From Clostridium grantii DSM 8605 (GTDB taxonomy: Bacteria > Bacillota > Clostridia > Clostridiales > Clostridiaceae): a stretch of 64,000 nucleotides of DNA. This document shows, piece by piece, positions 18,471 through 27,356 of the stretch (positions within the stretch are counted from its first letter, which is position 1; the number at the start of each line of letters is the position of its first letter). The notes under the pieces are model-generated. The model had not been told where the DNA came from and searched no databases. It saw only the letters and a program-made list of their open reading frames with translations. Made by a program: the position numbers and the translations under genes. Location: NCBI RefSeq assembly GCF_900129965.1, contig NZ_FQXM01000022.1, forward strand, positions 1-64,000. Reading direction: 5' to 3'.

Positions 18471-18556
18471 TTGATGTATAAATTCTATATTTTAGTAAAG
18501 GGAAAAAGCATATATCCCTTTGTTATTCTAGAGCAATTAATTATATAATTAATTGC

Positions 18557-19891
18557 TTACAAGTAAAAGTTGATTTTAAATTCAACACCATTTTCTACAT
18601 TATAAGCTACTATAGATCCTTTATGAGATTCTATAACTTGTTTTACTATAGCGAGGCCAAGTCCAAATTTACCAGACCTGTCTTTTTTGTATGGTTGAAA
18701 AATAAACATAGGATCTTCTAATTCAAAGAATGAACCATCATTTGAAATGATTATTTCTGATTTATCAGTAACATTCATTTTAATAGAAATAGAATTCTTA
18801 GCATATCTTAATTGATTTTCAAGGATATTTTCAAAAGCAATAAGAAGAGCTTCTGGGTCACCTTTGATTTCTAGTTCTTTTAACGTTAGGTTCCAATTCA
18901 ATTCTGGTCTAACCACCATAAATTTTGATATAAGACTTTTCAATAATCTATCTAATCTAATAAATTCGCGGTTTTCGCTATACTCAAGAGAATGGCTAAG
19001 AGTATTCAATTTTAAAAGTTGAGTGATTCGTCTTTCTAAACGTTCAGCTTCATTTTTTATTACTTCAGCAGCTGATATTTCTGAATCAACGCCTACACCA
19101 TCTAACAAGGATTGAGCATAACCTTTAATTATCATAACAGGGGTTTTTAAATCATGGGAGGTAGATTGCAAAAACTGCCGATCTCTTTCTTCTGAAATTT
19201 TCAATGAATCTCTCATTTTTTCTAGTGCGTTTGCTAAAAGTCCAATTTCATCAGGATCAGTTTTAGGCACTTGTGCATTCCAATTACGTTTAGCTATTTC
19301 TTCGGCAAAGAGTTCTAGTTTTTCAATAGGTTCTGCAATTTTCTTTGCAGTAATTCTAGAAGTGAAGAAACTGATGATGAGAAAAAATAGTATAATTATA
19401 AATATTTCAATTTGGAATTTGGTTTCTCTTTGACTTGAGGTTAAAAATACTAGAGCACTGCTAGTATCTGCACTCCAATCTATATAGTAATAATAGGATA
19501 GACTATTTTCTTTAACTATACCCTTATTTGAAAGAATTCCATTCTTTATTATTTGAGAAACGATTTTATCAATGAGTTCATTATCACAATTTTTGTTCAT
19601 AAATAAGGATTTGGAGAATTTATTTAAGATAATAGAATAATCTCCACCGTTTTTTTCCATTCTAAAAATAGCAGCATTAAGAGTATCATTCATTTCATCT
19701 TTTTTTAATGAATTACTATCTAAATTAATTATAACTTCAGCGGAATCTTCTAATTGACTTAATATAAAATTGTCCTTAATATTTTTTATTATTGTTATAT
19801 TAGCAAGAAGAACCATAATAAATAATATCATTATGGTTCTGGTCATTGTACTCCATATTTTCCAACTTATAGATTTGAATTCTTTTTTCAC
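18557..19891 (-). CDS. Membrane sensor histidine kinase (HAMP/HisKA)
   Basis: A 444-residue OmpR-type sensor. Two membrane helices (about residues 15-35 and 160-180) flank an extracytoplasmic loop; HAMP follows; the HisKA box STSHDLKTPV carries the phosphorylated histidine near residue 244; the HATPase domain ends with GKFGLGLAIVK. The response regulator gene lies 27 bases upstream, and a polyferredoxin/FMN-binding protein comes before that, all in one minus-strand unit. The kinase probably responds to a redox or envelope cue linked to that protein. Confidence 0.9.
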   Translation of the reverse strand: MKKEFKSISWKIWSTMTRTIMILFIMVLLANITIIKNIKDNFILSQLEDSAEVIINLDSNSLKKDEMNDTLNAAIFRMEKNGGDYSIILNKFSKSLFMNKNCDNELIDKIVSQIIKNGILSNKGIVKENSLSYYYYIDWSADTSSALVFLTSSQRETKFQIEIFIIILFFLIISFFTSRITAKKIAEPIEKLELFAEEIAKRNWNAQVPKTDPDEIGLLANALEKMRDSLKISEERDRQFLQSTSHDLKTPVMIIKGYAQSLLDGVGVDSEISAAEVIKNEAERLERRITQLLKLNTLSHSLEYSENREFIRLDRLLKSLISKFMVVRPELNWNLTLKELEIKGDPEALLIAFENILENQLRYAKNSISIKMNVTDKSEIIISNDGSFFELEDPMFIFQPYKKDRSGKFGLGLAIVKQVIESHKGSIVAYNVENGVEFKINFYL

Positions 19892-19918
19892 AATATCACT
19901 CCATATAGTAAGCTATTA

Positions 19919-20581
19919 TCACTTTATTTTCAGGATATATCCATATCCATAAACAGCCTCTAAAGGCAATTCAGGAACTTTTTTTCTTAGGCGCCTAAGG
20001 GTATCATCTACAACACGCTCAGATCCGAAGTAATCAGTTCCCCAAACTGTATCGATAATTTCAGTTCTACCAACAGCTTTGCCTTTATTAGATATTAAAA
20101 ATTCTAATATATCATATTCTTTTACTGTTAGGACCGTTTCTTCATCGTTGCTAAGGATAATCCTTTTTTGTCGATTAAAAATACAAGAGCCTAGTAGGAT
20201 TTTATTTTCACTTAAGGAGGTCTTGTTTTTTTTCAAAAGACGATTAACTCTTAAAACTAATTCACGTGGAAGAAAAGGTTTAGGTAAATAATCATCACTA
20301 CCCATTTCTAGGCCAAGTACCCTATCTAATTCTGCACTTCGAGCAGACATGAATATAACTGGACATTCTGGGTTATTACTTTTGATTTCTTTAATTAAAG
20401 CATAGCCATCTATACCAGGAAGCATAATATCAAGAACCCATAGATCGGGTTCTTCTATAATAGCTTTTTTCGCAAGTAATCCGTCATAGAAAGGAGTAAC
20501 ATCATATTCGGCATTTACAAGGTAAGATACTAATAAATTACTAAGAGATTTTTCATCTTCTACTAAAAATATTTTTTTCAT
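19919..20581 (-). CDS. OmpR-family response regulator
   Basis: A 220-residue regulator with a receiver domain (acid pocket E8/D9, phosphoacceptor D51 in WVLDIMLPG, conserved KPF near 101-103) and a winged-helix DNA-binding domain (GSERVVDDTLRRLRKK near the end). A GTG start at 20593 is possible, but the ATG at 20581 follows GTGGTG by six bases and begins MKKIFLVEDE, the normal start. The stop of the Fe-S/FMN protein is 17 bases upstream, so the genes are co-transcribed. Confidence 0.92.
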   Translation of the reverse strand: MKKIFLVEDEKSLSNLLVSYLVNAEYDVTPFYDGLLAKKAIIEEPDLWVLDIMLPGIDGYALIKEIKSNNPECPVIFMSARSAELDRVLGLEMGSDDYLPKPFLPRELVLRVNRLLKKNKTSLSENKILLGSCIFNRQKRIILSNDEETVLTVKEYDILEFLISNKGKAVGRTEIIDTVWGTDYFGSERVVDDTLRRLRKKVPELPLEAVYGYGYILKIK

Positions 20582-20598
20582 ACAAAACACCACTTTTT

Positions 20599-21819
20599 CT
20601 ATTTTGCTTTTTCTAATGCATCAATTACAGCATCTCTAATTCCTATAGAAGAATAAGTTGCACCACTAACTAAATCAACATCGGTACTTTGTGATTCAAT
20701 AATGCTATCAGGTATGGTATTGTTAGCTCTATTAAACCATTTTGCATCATCCACATGATCTATTACTTCTATAGATATAATTTGTTGATTCTTAATAATT
20801 ACTTCTACAGTCATATTACCTCTAAACCCTTTACCAGTACCTGTGTAAGTACCATCATCTATTCCTTCTGCATCCCCTAATTCATCTAAAGTCTCAGCAA
20901 TTTCACTTTCTATTACTGGTGCTTCTTCTGAGGCAGAAGAATTATTATCATTTGAGGTAGAGTCAGAATTAGAGCTATCCGTTGTTTCAGAAGTTACACT
21001 ATCTGTAATTTCAATAGAACTATTAGAGTCTATATCAGAATTAGTTTTTTCTAATATACTAGTTCCATTAAAAATATTATACATTAAGACAACTATAATT
21101 AAAACCAAAGCTGCTATAAGTATTGAAAAATATTTTTTTGATTCATTTTTTGTTAGCTTCATTTTCCCAAAAGTAAGAGTGTTTTCAACAGGACAAGCAG
21201 TAATACATTGAAAACAATTAATACATTGAGCAGATCTTAAGTTATTGCATTTAGAAACTTCAATATTCATTGGACAAGCTTTATCACATTTTTTACAGCT
21301 TATACATTTAGATTGGTTTCGCTTGATAGTAATAGGTCTAAGAAGACTCATTAAACCATATTTAGCACCCTCAGTACATAAATAATTACAAAAAGGTCTC
21401 TCAAAGAATAATGATATTAATGCAAAGAAAAAGATAACAACAATTGAACTAAGAATAACCATATTTCCTAATAATAGATTTTGAAAATTTGCTCTAGGAT
21501 CAAATGACATTATAGTAAAAATCAAGTCTGTTCCAATAAGCGTAATAAGTATAAACATTATATATCTAGTGAATTTTAAAAATTTTTGAATGGATTTTGG
21601 CATTTTTCTTTTTTTGATTCCTAAAAGCAAGCCGGTTTTACTGAATATATCCTGAATAAATCCAAAAGGACAAATCCATCCACAGTAGAATACCCCAGAT
21701 AAAAAAGTTAATCCTAAAACAACTAAAAGTGTTACTCTAAAGTTAATAAAAAATGAGATTGATGTTAAAATTAAACATAAGGATTGTACTATAAAACGAT
21801 ATTTTTGTATTTTTTTCAT
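20599..21819 (-). CDS. Membrane 4Fe-4S (NapH/NosR-like) protein fused to an FMN-binding domain
   Basis: A 406-residue membrane electron carrier. The N-terminal part has several membrane helices with CGWICPFG and RPFCNYLC, as in NapH/NosR. Two ferredoxin motifs follow (CISCKKCDKACP and CINCFQCITACP, about residues 176-215). After one more helix (about 230-250) comes a Ser/Thr/Asp-rich linker and an extracytoplasmic FMN_bind domain ending in VSGATYSS, the threonine motif that ApbE flavinylates. It should move electrons across the membrane to a covalently bound FMN. No ApbE gene is in the window. A response regulator and kinase follow in the same unit. Confidence 0.88.
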   Translation of the reverse strand: MKKIQKYRFIVQSLCLILTSISFFINFRVTLLVVLGLTFLSGVFYCGWICPFGFIQDIFSKTGLLLGIKKRKMPKSIQKFLKFTRYIMFILITLIGTDLIFTIMSFDPRANFQNLLLGNMVILSSIVVIFFFALISLFFERPFCNYLCTEGAKYGLMSLLRPITIKRNQSKCISCKKCDKACPMNIEVSKCNNLRSAQCINCFQCITACPVENTLTFGKMKLTKNESKKYFSILIAALVLIIVVLMYNIFNGTSILEKTNSDIDSNSSIEITDSVTSETTDSSNSDSTSNDNNSSASEEAPVIESEIAETLDELGDAEGIDDGTYTGTGKGFRGNMTVEVIIKNQQIISIEVIDHVDDAKWFNRANNTIPDSIIESQSTDVDLVSGATYSSIGIRDAVIDALEKAK

Positions 21820-22241
21820 GAAATCATTCCTTTCAAATGCAAAATATAATAGAATTATGAGTTTATATCAAAATTCTTATAAGAAACTATTTATTGATAC
21901 TATTATAAGTTTATAGTTGAAATCAATCTACCATAAAGTCATGGGAAATTTGTGGGATAGTTGTGTGAAAAATATAAGTTAGAATTAATAAATTATATGG
22001 ACACAAGTAAACAATAATAATAGTCAAATACCACATTATCAAAAAATAAATGTATATTTTATTAAATTAATAATTGACAAAGACATAAAAACACAATATA
22101 ATAGAAAACAAGAAAAGGAATTATTAAATTATTAATAAAAACCGAATTAAATTATTGAATTGATATCAATGTGAAGATAAAACAAATAAACAGATAAGTT
22201 TTATCCATTATCAATTTAAAAATCAAAAGGGGGACGTACAA
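21820..22241. promoter_or_regulatory. Divergent intergenic region, Fe-S/FMN operon and amtB
   Basis: About 420 bases of AT-rich DNA without a gene. The promoter of the ammonium transporter (22074-22102) is clear; that of the minus-strand operon is not. Confidence 0.5.
22074..22102 (+). promoter_or_regulatory. Consensus promoter of the ammonium transporter
   Basis: TTGACA and TATAAT are separated by exactly 17 bases. They lie 140 bases upstream of the amtB start, leaving a sizeable untranslated leader. Confidence 0.85.
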
Positions 22242-23507
22242 ATGGAATTAACAAATTTAAGTATGGCAATTGATAACATGTGGGTGTTAGTGGCAACAGC
22301 GTTGGTATTCTTCATGCAAGCAGGTTTTGCAATGGTAGAGACAGGATTTACAAGAGCAAAAAATGCTTCAAATATTATTATGAAGAATTTAATGGATTTT
22401 GCAGTTGGGTCTTTAATTTATTGGATAATAGGTTTCGTAATTATGTTTGGGGTTGATAAAGCAGGAATAATAGGAACAGGAAGTTTATTTTCAACAGGAA
22501 GTTTTGAACACTTAGGATTAGGAATTCCAGTTTCAACTTTTTTAATATTCCAAACTGTATTCTGTGCTACGGCTGCTACCATAGTTTCAGGTGCAATGGC
22601 TGAGAGAACTAAATTTAAGTCATATTTAATATACAGTTTCTTCATTAGTGCAATTATATATCCTGTAGTTGGCCATTGGATTTGGGGTGGCGGTTGGTTA
22701 GCATCAATGGGATTTCATGACTTTGCCGGGTCTACAGTTGTTCACTCAGTTGGAGGTTGGGCAGCAGTAGTTGGAGCTAGCATTATTGGACCAAGAGTAG
22801 GTAAGTACGGAAAAAATGGAGAAGTTAATACAATTTCTGCACATAATATTACATTAGGAGCTTTAGGAGTATTTATACTTTGGTTTGGATGGTTTGGATT
22901 TAACCCTGGTTCCACTTTATCAGGAATGGCTTTTGAATCAACAGGTCATATATTTATAACAACAAACTTAGCTGCTTCAATGGGTGCTGTTGTTGCAATG
23001 GCAATCACTTGGATAAAAAATGGAAAACCAGATGTAGGATTTACATTAAATGGGGCTTTGGCGGGCTTAGTAGGAATAACAGCAGGTTGTGATATAGTAA
23101 GTCCTGCAGGAGCTGTTGCTATAGGTTTAATTGCTGGATTTGTAGTAGTATTTGGGGCAGAATTCATTGAGAGAAAATTAAAAATTGATGATCCAGTTGG
23201 GGCTGTAGCGGTTCACGGTTTATGTGGTGCTGTAGGAACATTAATGGTAGGTGTATTTGCTACTGAAGGTGGATTACTTTATGGTGGTGGAGCTGGATTA
23301 TTAGGGGTACAAGCAACAGGCGTTTTGGCAGTAGCAGCTTGGACTATTGGAACAGCTTTCGTATTATTTAAAGTTATAGATTTAACAGTAGGTTTGAGAG
23401 TATCTGAAAGAGAAGAAGTAGTGGGACTTGATATAGAAGAACATGGAACATCAGCTTATCCTTGTTTTTATACAAAAGCAAAAGGAAATACTTCACCGCA
23501 AGAATAA
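22242..23507 (+). CDS. amtB: Ammonium transporter
   Basis: An Amt/Rh-family channel of 421 residues that conducts NH3/NH4+ into the cell. About eleven hydrophobic helices are visible, with the family segments MVETGFTRAKNASNII near the N-terminus and AAWTIGTAFVLF near the end. The ATG at 22242 follows GGGGGACG. No GlnK/PII gene adjoins it, although the C-terminal tail with DLTVGLRVSEREEVVGLD, to which PII proteins bind, is intact. A strong terminator follows. Confidence 0.93.
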   Translation: MELTNLSMAIDNMWVLVATALVFFMQAGFAMVETGFTRAKNASNIIMKNLMDFAVGSLIYWIIGFVIMFGVDKAGIIGTGSLFSTGSFEHLGLGIPVSTFLIFQTVFCATAATIVSGAMAERTKFKSYLIYSFFISAIIYPVVGHWIWGGGWLASMGFHDFAGSTVVHSVGGWAAVVGASIIGPRVGKYGKNGEVNTISAHNITLGALGVFILWFGWFGFNPGSTLSGMAFESTGHIFITTNLAASMGAVVAMAITWIKNGKPDVGFTLNGALAGLVGITAGCDIVSPAGAVAIGLIAGFVVVFGAEFIERKLKIDDPVGAVAVHGLCGAVGTLMVGVFATEGGLLYGGGAGLLGVQATGVLAVAAWTIGTAFVLFKVIDLTVGLRVSEREEVVGLDIEEHGTSAYPCFYTKAKGNTSPQE

Positions 23508-23517
23508 TGAAATAATT

Positions 23518-23550
23518 AACAGCAGACTTTAAAGTTTGCTGTTTTTTTTT
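23518..23550 (+). terminator. Terminator after amtB
   Basis: AACAGCAGACTTT / AAAGTTTGCTGTT followed by nine T residues. Confidence 0.92.
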
Positions 23551-23580
23551 ATTTTTCAATGTATTGTTGGAGTGCATAAT

Positions 23581-23684
23581 ATAGGAATCCTACTGTGAAA
23601 CTTAATTTATATTTATACAAAATCTTCATCTTTTAAGGAGGGTTGGACACCTATAAATTAATAGTTGAAGTGGTATGTGTATAT
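23581..23684. repeat. Interrupted copy of a small hairpin element
   Basis: ATAGGAATCCTACTGTGAAA at 23581 and TTAATAGTTGAAGTGGTATG at 23658 match the two halves of the compact element at 33436-33481, but are split here by about 50 extra bases. The two loci may be diverged copies of a non-coding repeat family. Confidence 0.5.
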
Positions 23685-23817
23685 ATTAAAAATTATTAAA
23701 CTTAATAATAGATTTATTTATCTAAATAGGATACAATAATTAGTAAATGCTTATTAATTAATATAAAAATATATTTATATTAATTAAAAATATATAAATT
23801 AGGGAAGAAGGAATAAC

Positions 23818-24825
23818 ATGGACAAAATTTTATATTCTACTTTAAATGAACTATCTTTATTACCTATAATGCTTATATTTGTTATAAGCTTAGTTACTCT
23901 TAGCAAAGGTGCAGATATTCTAGTTGATGAAGCTGTAAGTCTTTCACTTCAATGGGGTATACCAAAAATGATTATTGGAGCGACAATTGTTAGTTTGGGG
24001 ACGACCTTGCCAGAAGCAACTGTTTCAGTATTCGCAGCTTTAAATGGCAATCCAGACTTAGCATTAGGAAATGCAATTGGCTCAATTATTACAGATACAG
24101 GATTGATATTAGGAGTAGCAGCATTAATAGGGACTTTGCCTATTGATAGAAAAACTATTAATCACCAAGGAAGATTACAACTAGGTTCAGTTATTTTATT
24201 AGCTTTTTTAAGTTTACCTTTTTTATCAAAAGGATCTGATGGGGTAATTACTCAATGGATGGGTATTCTATTTATTGCTTTATTAATAACTTATATTTTT
24301 ACTACAATAAAATGGGCAAAAGAAGCAAATGATGGAATAGCAATGGAATTAGAAGTGGGTAATAGTTCTGTCTTCTTTCAAATAATTAAATTAGTATTAG
24401 GGATTATTTTAGTTATTCTTTCTTCAAAAGTCTTAATTCCTAGTGTTGAAATAGCAGCAATACGTGTGGGTATACCACAAAGTATTATTGCAGCCACTTT
24501 AGTCGCTTTTGGAACAAGCCTACCTGAACTGGTAACGGCTATAGCATCTGTTAGAAAAGGACATGGAGAATTAGCTATTGGAAATATTATTGGTGCAGAT
24601 ATTTTAAACGTTTTGTTTGTTGTGGGCAGTGCAGCAGCAGTTACTAAAAAAGGGCTTCTTGTACCAATTCATTTTTATCAATTGCAAATACCTACAATGT
24701 TAATTGTAGTAATAGCTTTTCGTATTTTTGCTAAGAATAAAAACAAATCTATAACAAAAATAGAAGGATTATTTCTTTTAGGAATTTATTGTACATATCT
24801 AGTTCTTAATTATGTTTTAATATAA
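23818..24825 (+). CDS. Sodium/calcium exchanger family antiporter (YrbG-like)
   Basis: A CaCA-superfamily cation antiporter, 335 residues with about ten membrane helices. The two hallmark alpha-repeats are visible: GATIVSLGTTLPEATVS near residue 55 and AATLVAFGTSLPELVTA near residue 222, followed by G-N-I-I-G-A-D-I. It probably extrudes Ca2+ against Na+ or H+. The ATG at 23818 has GGGAAGAAGG upstream. The next gene, a LysR regulator, starts 49 bases downstream and may be co-transcribed. Confidence 0.9.
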   Translation: MDKILYSTLNELSLLPIMLIFVISLVTLSKGADILVDEAVSLSLQWGIPKMIIGATIVSLGTTLPEATVSVFAALNGNPDLALGNAIGSIITDTGLILGVAALIGTLPIDRKTINHQGRLQLGSVILLAFLSLPFLSKGSDGVITQWMGILFIALLITYIFTTIKWAKEANDGIAMELEVGNSSVFFQIIKLVLGIILVILSSKVLIPSVEIAAIRVGIPQSIIAATLVAFGTSLPELVTAIASVRKGHGELAIGNIIGADILNVLFVVGSAAAVTKKGLLVPIHFYQLQIPTMLIVVIAFRIFAKNKNKSITKIEGLFLLGIYCTYLVLNYVLI

Positions 24826-24874
24826 TTATTGTTGAAAGCATAATTAAGAAAATTATAGAAAGGGATGAGTTACT

Positions 24875-25756
24875 ATGGAGTTAAGACAATTAGAATATTT
24901 TCAGATGGTTTGTAAATTAAAAAATATTACACGAGCAGCTGAAAAGTTACATGTTTCTCAACCTTCTATAACTAACTCAATAAAAAATTTGGAAAATGAG
25001 TTAGGTGTTAATCTTCTTGATAGAAGTAATAAACAAATATGTATTACCAATGAGGGTGAAATTTTTCTAAAGAGAATAGAAGATATTTTAAGACTAGTAG
25101 ATAACACTACTTCAGAAATGAAGGATTATGGAAAGAAAAAAAAGGGCTTGTTAAGAATCGGGGTTCCACCTATGATTGGGACTTTTTTATTTCCTAGAAT
25201 TTTTTTTGAATTTAGAGATATATATTCAGAAATACAACTCCAAATTATCGAAAAAGGTTCAATTGAAACGAGAAATATGATTGAAAATAATGAACTTGAT
25301 TTAGCAATTATTATAATTCCTGAAAAATATGAAGATTTGGATGTATTACCAATACTAAAAAGTGAAATTTTAATTTGCTTTAGTAATGATCATTTTTTAA
25401 ATAGGAAAACTGAACTTAATATTGAAGATATAAAAAATGAACCTATAATAATGCTAAAAGAGGGTTTTTATCATAGACAAAAAATCTTAGATTATTTTCA
25501 CCAATATAAAATTGAACCAAATATAATTTTATCTTCAAATCAATTAGAAACCATTAAAAGTATAGTTTCTAATGGTTCTGGAATTTCTTTTTTAATGAAA
25601 GAAATAATTGAAAATGACGAAAGGATAGCCAGTAGGGAATTAAATAAAGTTTTGAATATCAATATAGGACTTGTATGGAAAAAAGATAGATATATGTCTA
25701 ATGCATCTAAAACCTTTATAGAGTTTATTTTAAAATCTTATAACGATAATATATAG
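24875..25756 (+). CDS. LysR-family transcriptional regulator
   Basis: A 293-residue LysR regulator. The N-terminal winged helix-turn-helix (RQLEYFQMVCKLKNITRAAE, then LHVSQPSITNSIKNLE) is typical, and the C-terminal two-lobed effector domain begins near residue 90. The ligand is unknown. It is convergent with the malic enzyme gene and just downstream of the antiporter, so its target could be either or elsewhere. Confidence 0.92.
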   Translation: MELRQLEYFQMVCKLKNITRAAEKLHVSQPSITNSIKNLENELGVNLLDRSNKQICITNEGEIFLKRIEDILRLVDNTTSEMKDYGKKKKGLLRIGVPPMIGTFLFPRIFFEFRDIYSEIQLQIIEKGSIETRNMIENNELDLAIIIIPEKYEDLDVLPILKSEILICFSNDHFLNRKTELNIEDIKNEPIIMLKEGFYHRQKILDYFHQYKIEPNIILSSNQLETIKSIVSNGSGISFLMKEIIENDERIASRELNKVLNINIGLVWKKDRYMSNASKTFIEFILKSYNDNI

Positions 25757-25775
25757 AAATCTGTTACTTATATAG

Positions 25776-25813
25776 AAACAAAGGAATCCTAACTCATAGG
25801 ATTCCCTTTGTTT
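25776..25813. terminator. Bidirectional terminator, lysR / malic enzyme
   Basis: AAACAAAGGAATCCT pairs with AGGATTCCCTTTGTTT with one bulged base. It serves both convergent genes and touches the malic enzyme stop. Confidence 0.88.
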
Positions 25814-26987
25814 AAATTCTAGATATTTTTGTTTTTATGGCTATCTGAGCTACTTCTTTTGCTACAGCTGGAGATACTCTTTTATCAAAAGCACCTGGAA
25901 TAATGTAATCTTCATTTAATTCTTCATCTGATATTATTTCTGAAATAGCTTTTGCAGCAGCTAGTTTCATTTCTTCAGTGATATCAGTTGCTTTTGAATC
26001 TAAAGCACCCCTAAAAATACCAGGGAATACTAATACATTATTAATTTGGTTTGCAAAATCAGAACGACCTGTAGCTATTACTCTTGCACCGCCTTTTTTT
26101 GCTTCTTCAGGCATTATTTCAGGAGTTGGATTTGCCATGGCAAATATTATTGAATCCTTATTCATAGTTGAAACCATTTCAGAATTTAAAACATTTGGGC
26201 CAGAAACACCTATAAAAATATCTTTTCCTTTAATAATATGATTCAATAAACCTGATTCCATAAGTTTGTTGGTTTTTGTAGCTATTTCAGCTTGAACAGG
26301 ATTCATCCATTCTGCTCCTTCAACTAATGATCCTTGCTTATCACAAAGGACAATGTTTTTTGCACCATACAAAAGTAATAATTTACAAATTGATATTCCA
26401 GCTGAACCAGCACCATTAATAACTATTTTTACATCTTCAATATTTTTTTTAACTAATTTTACTGAATTTATAATTCCAGCTAAAACTACAATGGCCGTAC
26501 CATGCTGGTCATCATGAAATACAGGAATATTCAGTTCCTCTTTTAGGCGTCTTTCTATTTCAAAACATCTAGGAGCGGATATATCTTCTAAATTTATTCC
26601 ACCAAAAGTTGGGGCTAAGTATTTTACTGTTTTTACTATTTCATCTACATCTTTTGTATCAAGACATATTGGAAATGCATCCACATCTGCAAATTCTTTG
26701 AATAAAATAGCTTTTCCTTCCATAACCGGCATAGCTGCTTCAGGACCGATATCACCAAGACCAAGTACGGCAGTTCCATCAGATACAACTGCAACTAAAT
26801 TTCCTTTTGATGTATATTTATATACATTTTCTTTGTTTTCATGAATTTTTCTGCAGGGCTCAGCAACACCAGGCGTATAGGCGGTACTTAAGTCATCTTT
26901 ATTTTGTATTTTTAATTTAGAAACTACAGATATTTTTCCTTTTTTTTCTTCATGCATTTGTAATGCCAAGGCATTGTAATCTAGCAT
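25812..26987 (-). CDS. NAD(P)-dependent malic enzyme (short bacterial form)
   Basis: Oxidative decarboxylation of malate to pyruvate and CO2. The 391-residue length and the lack of a phosphotransacetylase tail mark the short, usually NAD-preferring form. Visible marks are AYTPGVAEPC, DGTAVLGLGDIGPEAAMPVMEGK, VFHDDQHGTAIV and the NAD-binding VINGAGSAGISICKLLL loop with a following acidic residue. The start ATG 26987 follows TAAGGAGG. No partner genes are adjacent; the enzyme likely balances C4/C3 pools. Confidence 0.94.
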   Translation of the reverse strand: MLDYNALALQMHEEKKGKISVVSKLKIQNKDDLSTAYTPGVAEPCRKIHENKENVYKYTSKGNLVAVVSDGTAVLGLGDIGPEAAMPVMEGKAILFKEFADVDAFPICLDTKDVDEIVKTVKYLAPTFGGINLEDISAPRCFEIERRLKEELNIPVFHDDQHGTAIVVLAGIINSVKLVKKNIEDVKIVINGAGSAGISICKLLLLYGAKNIVLCDKQGSLVEGAEWMNPVQAEIATKTNKLMESGLLNHIIKGKDIFIGVSGPNVLNSEMVSTMNKDSIIFAMANPTPEIMPEEAKKGGARVIATGRSDFANQINNVLVFPGIFRGALDSKATDITEEMKLAAAKAISEIISDEELNEDYIIPGAFDKRVSPAVAKEVAQIAIKTKISRI

Positions 26988-27356
26988 AATAATTCCTCCT
27001 TAAATTCATTTTTAAGATTATATATTATATAGTAGCAGATTAAATTTTATTTTAATAATATAATTTGCTTATGATTCAATAGTTTTAAACTATTCAAGAA
27101 TAATTAAAGCTAAGAAATGCTGCAATAGCATATGTGAAGTATGTAGTCAATGTGGTATAAAAATTTATTAGTATAAACAGGTGATTATTGACATATAAGC
27201 CAGGTTGATATAATATATAGATATATGTATAATAAGCTAATTTAATGTAAAATTAAAAAGAATTCAAAAGACCATTATAATTAATTGAAAAGTACATTCT
27301 TTTGCGTATTAAAAATGGGCTTAAATAAATAAAATCAAATTAGGAGTGAATACGAA
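26988..27356. other. Divergent intergenic region, malic enzyme and chemoreceptor
   Basis: About 370 bases with no gene. A GGAG site precedes the chemoreceptor start. No riboswitch or convincing operator was found. Confidence 0.4.
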
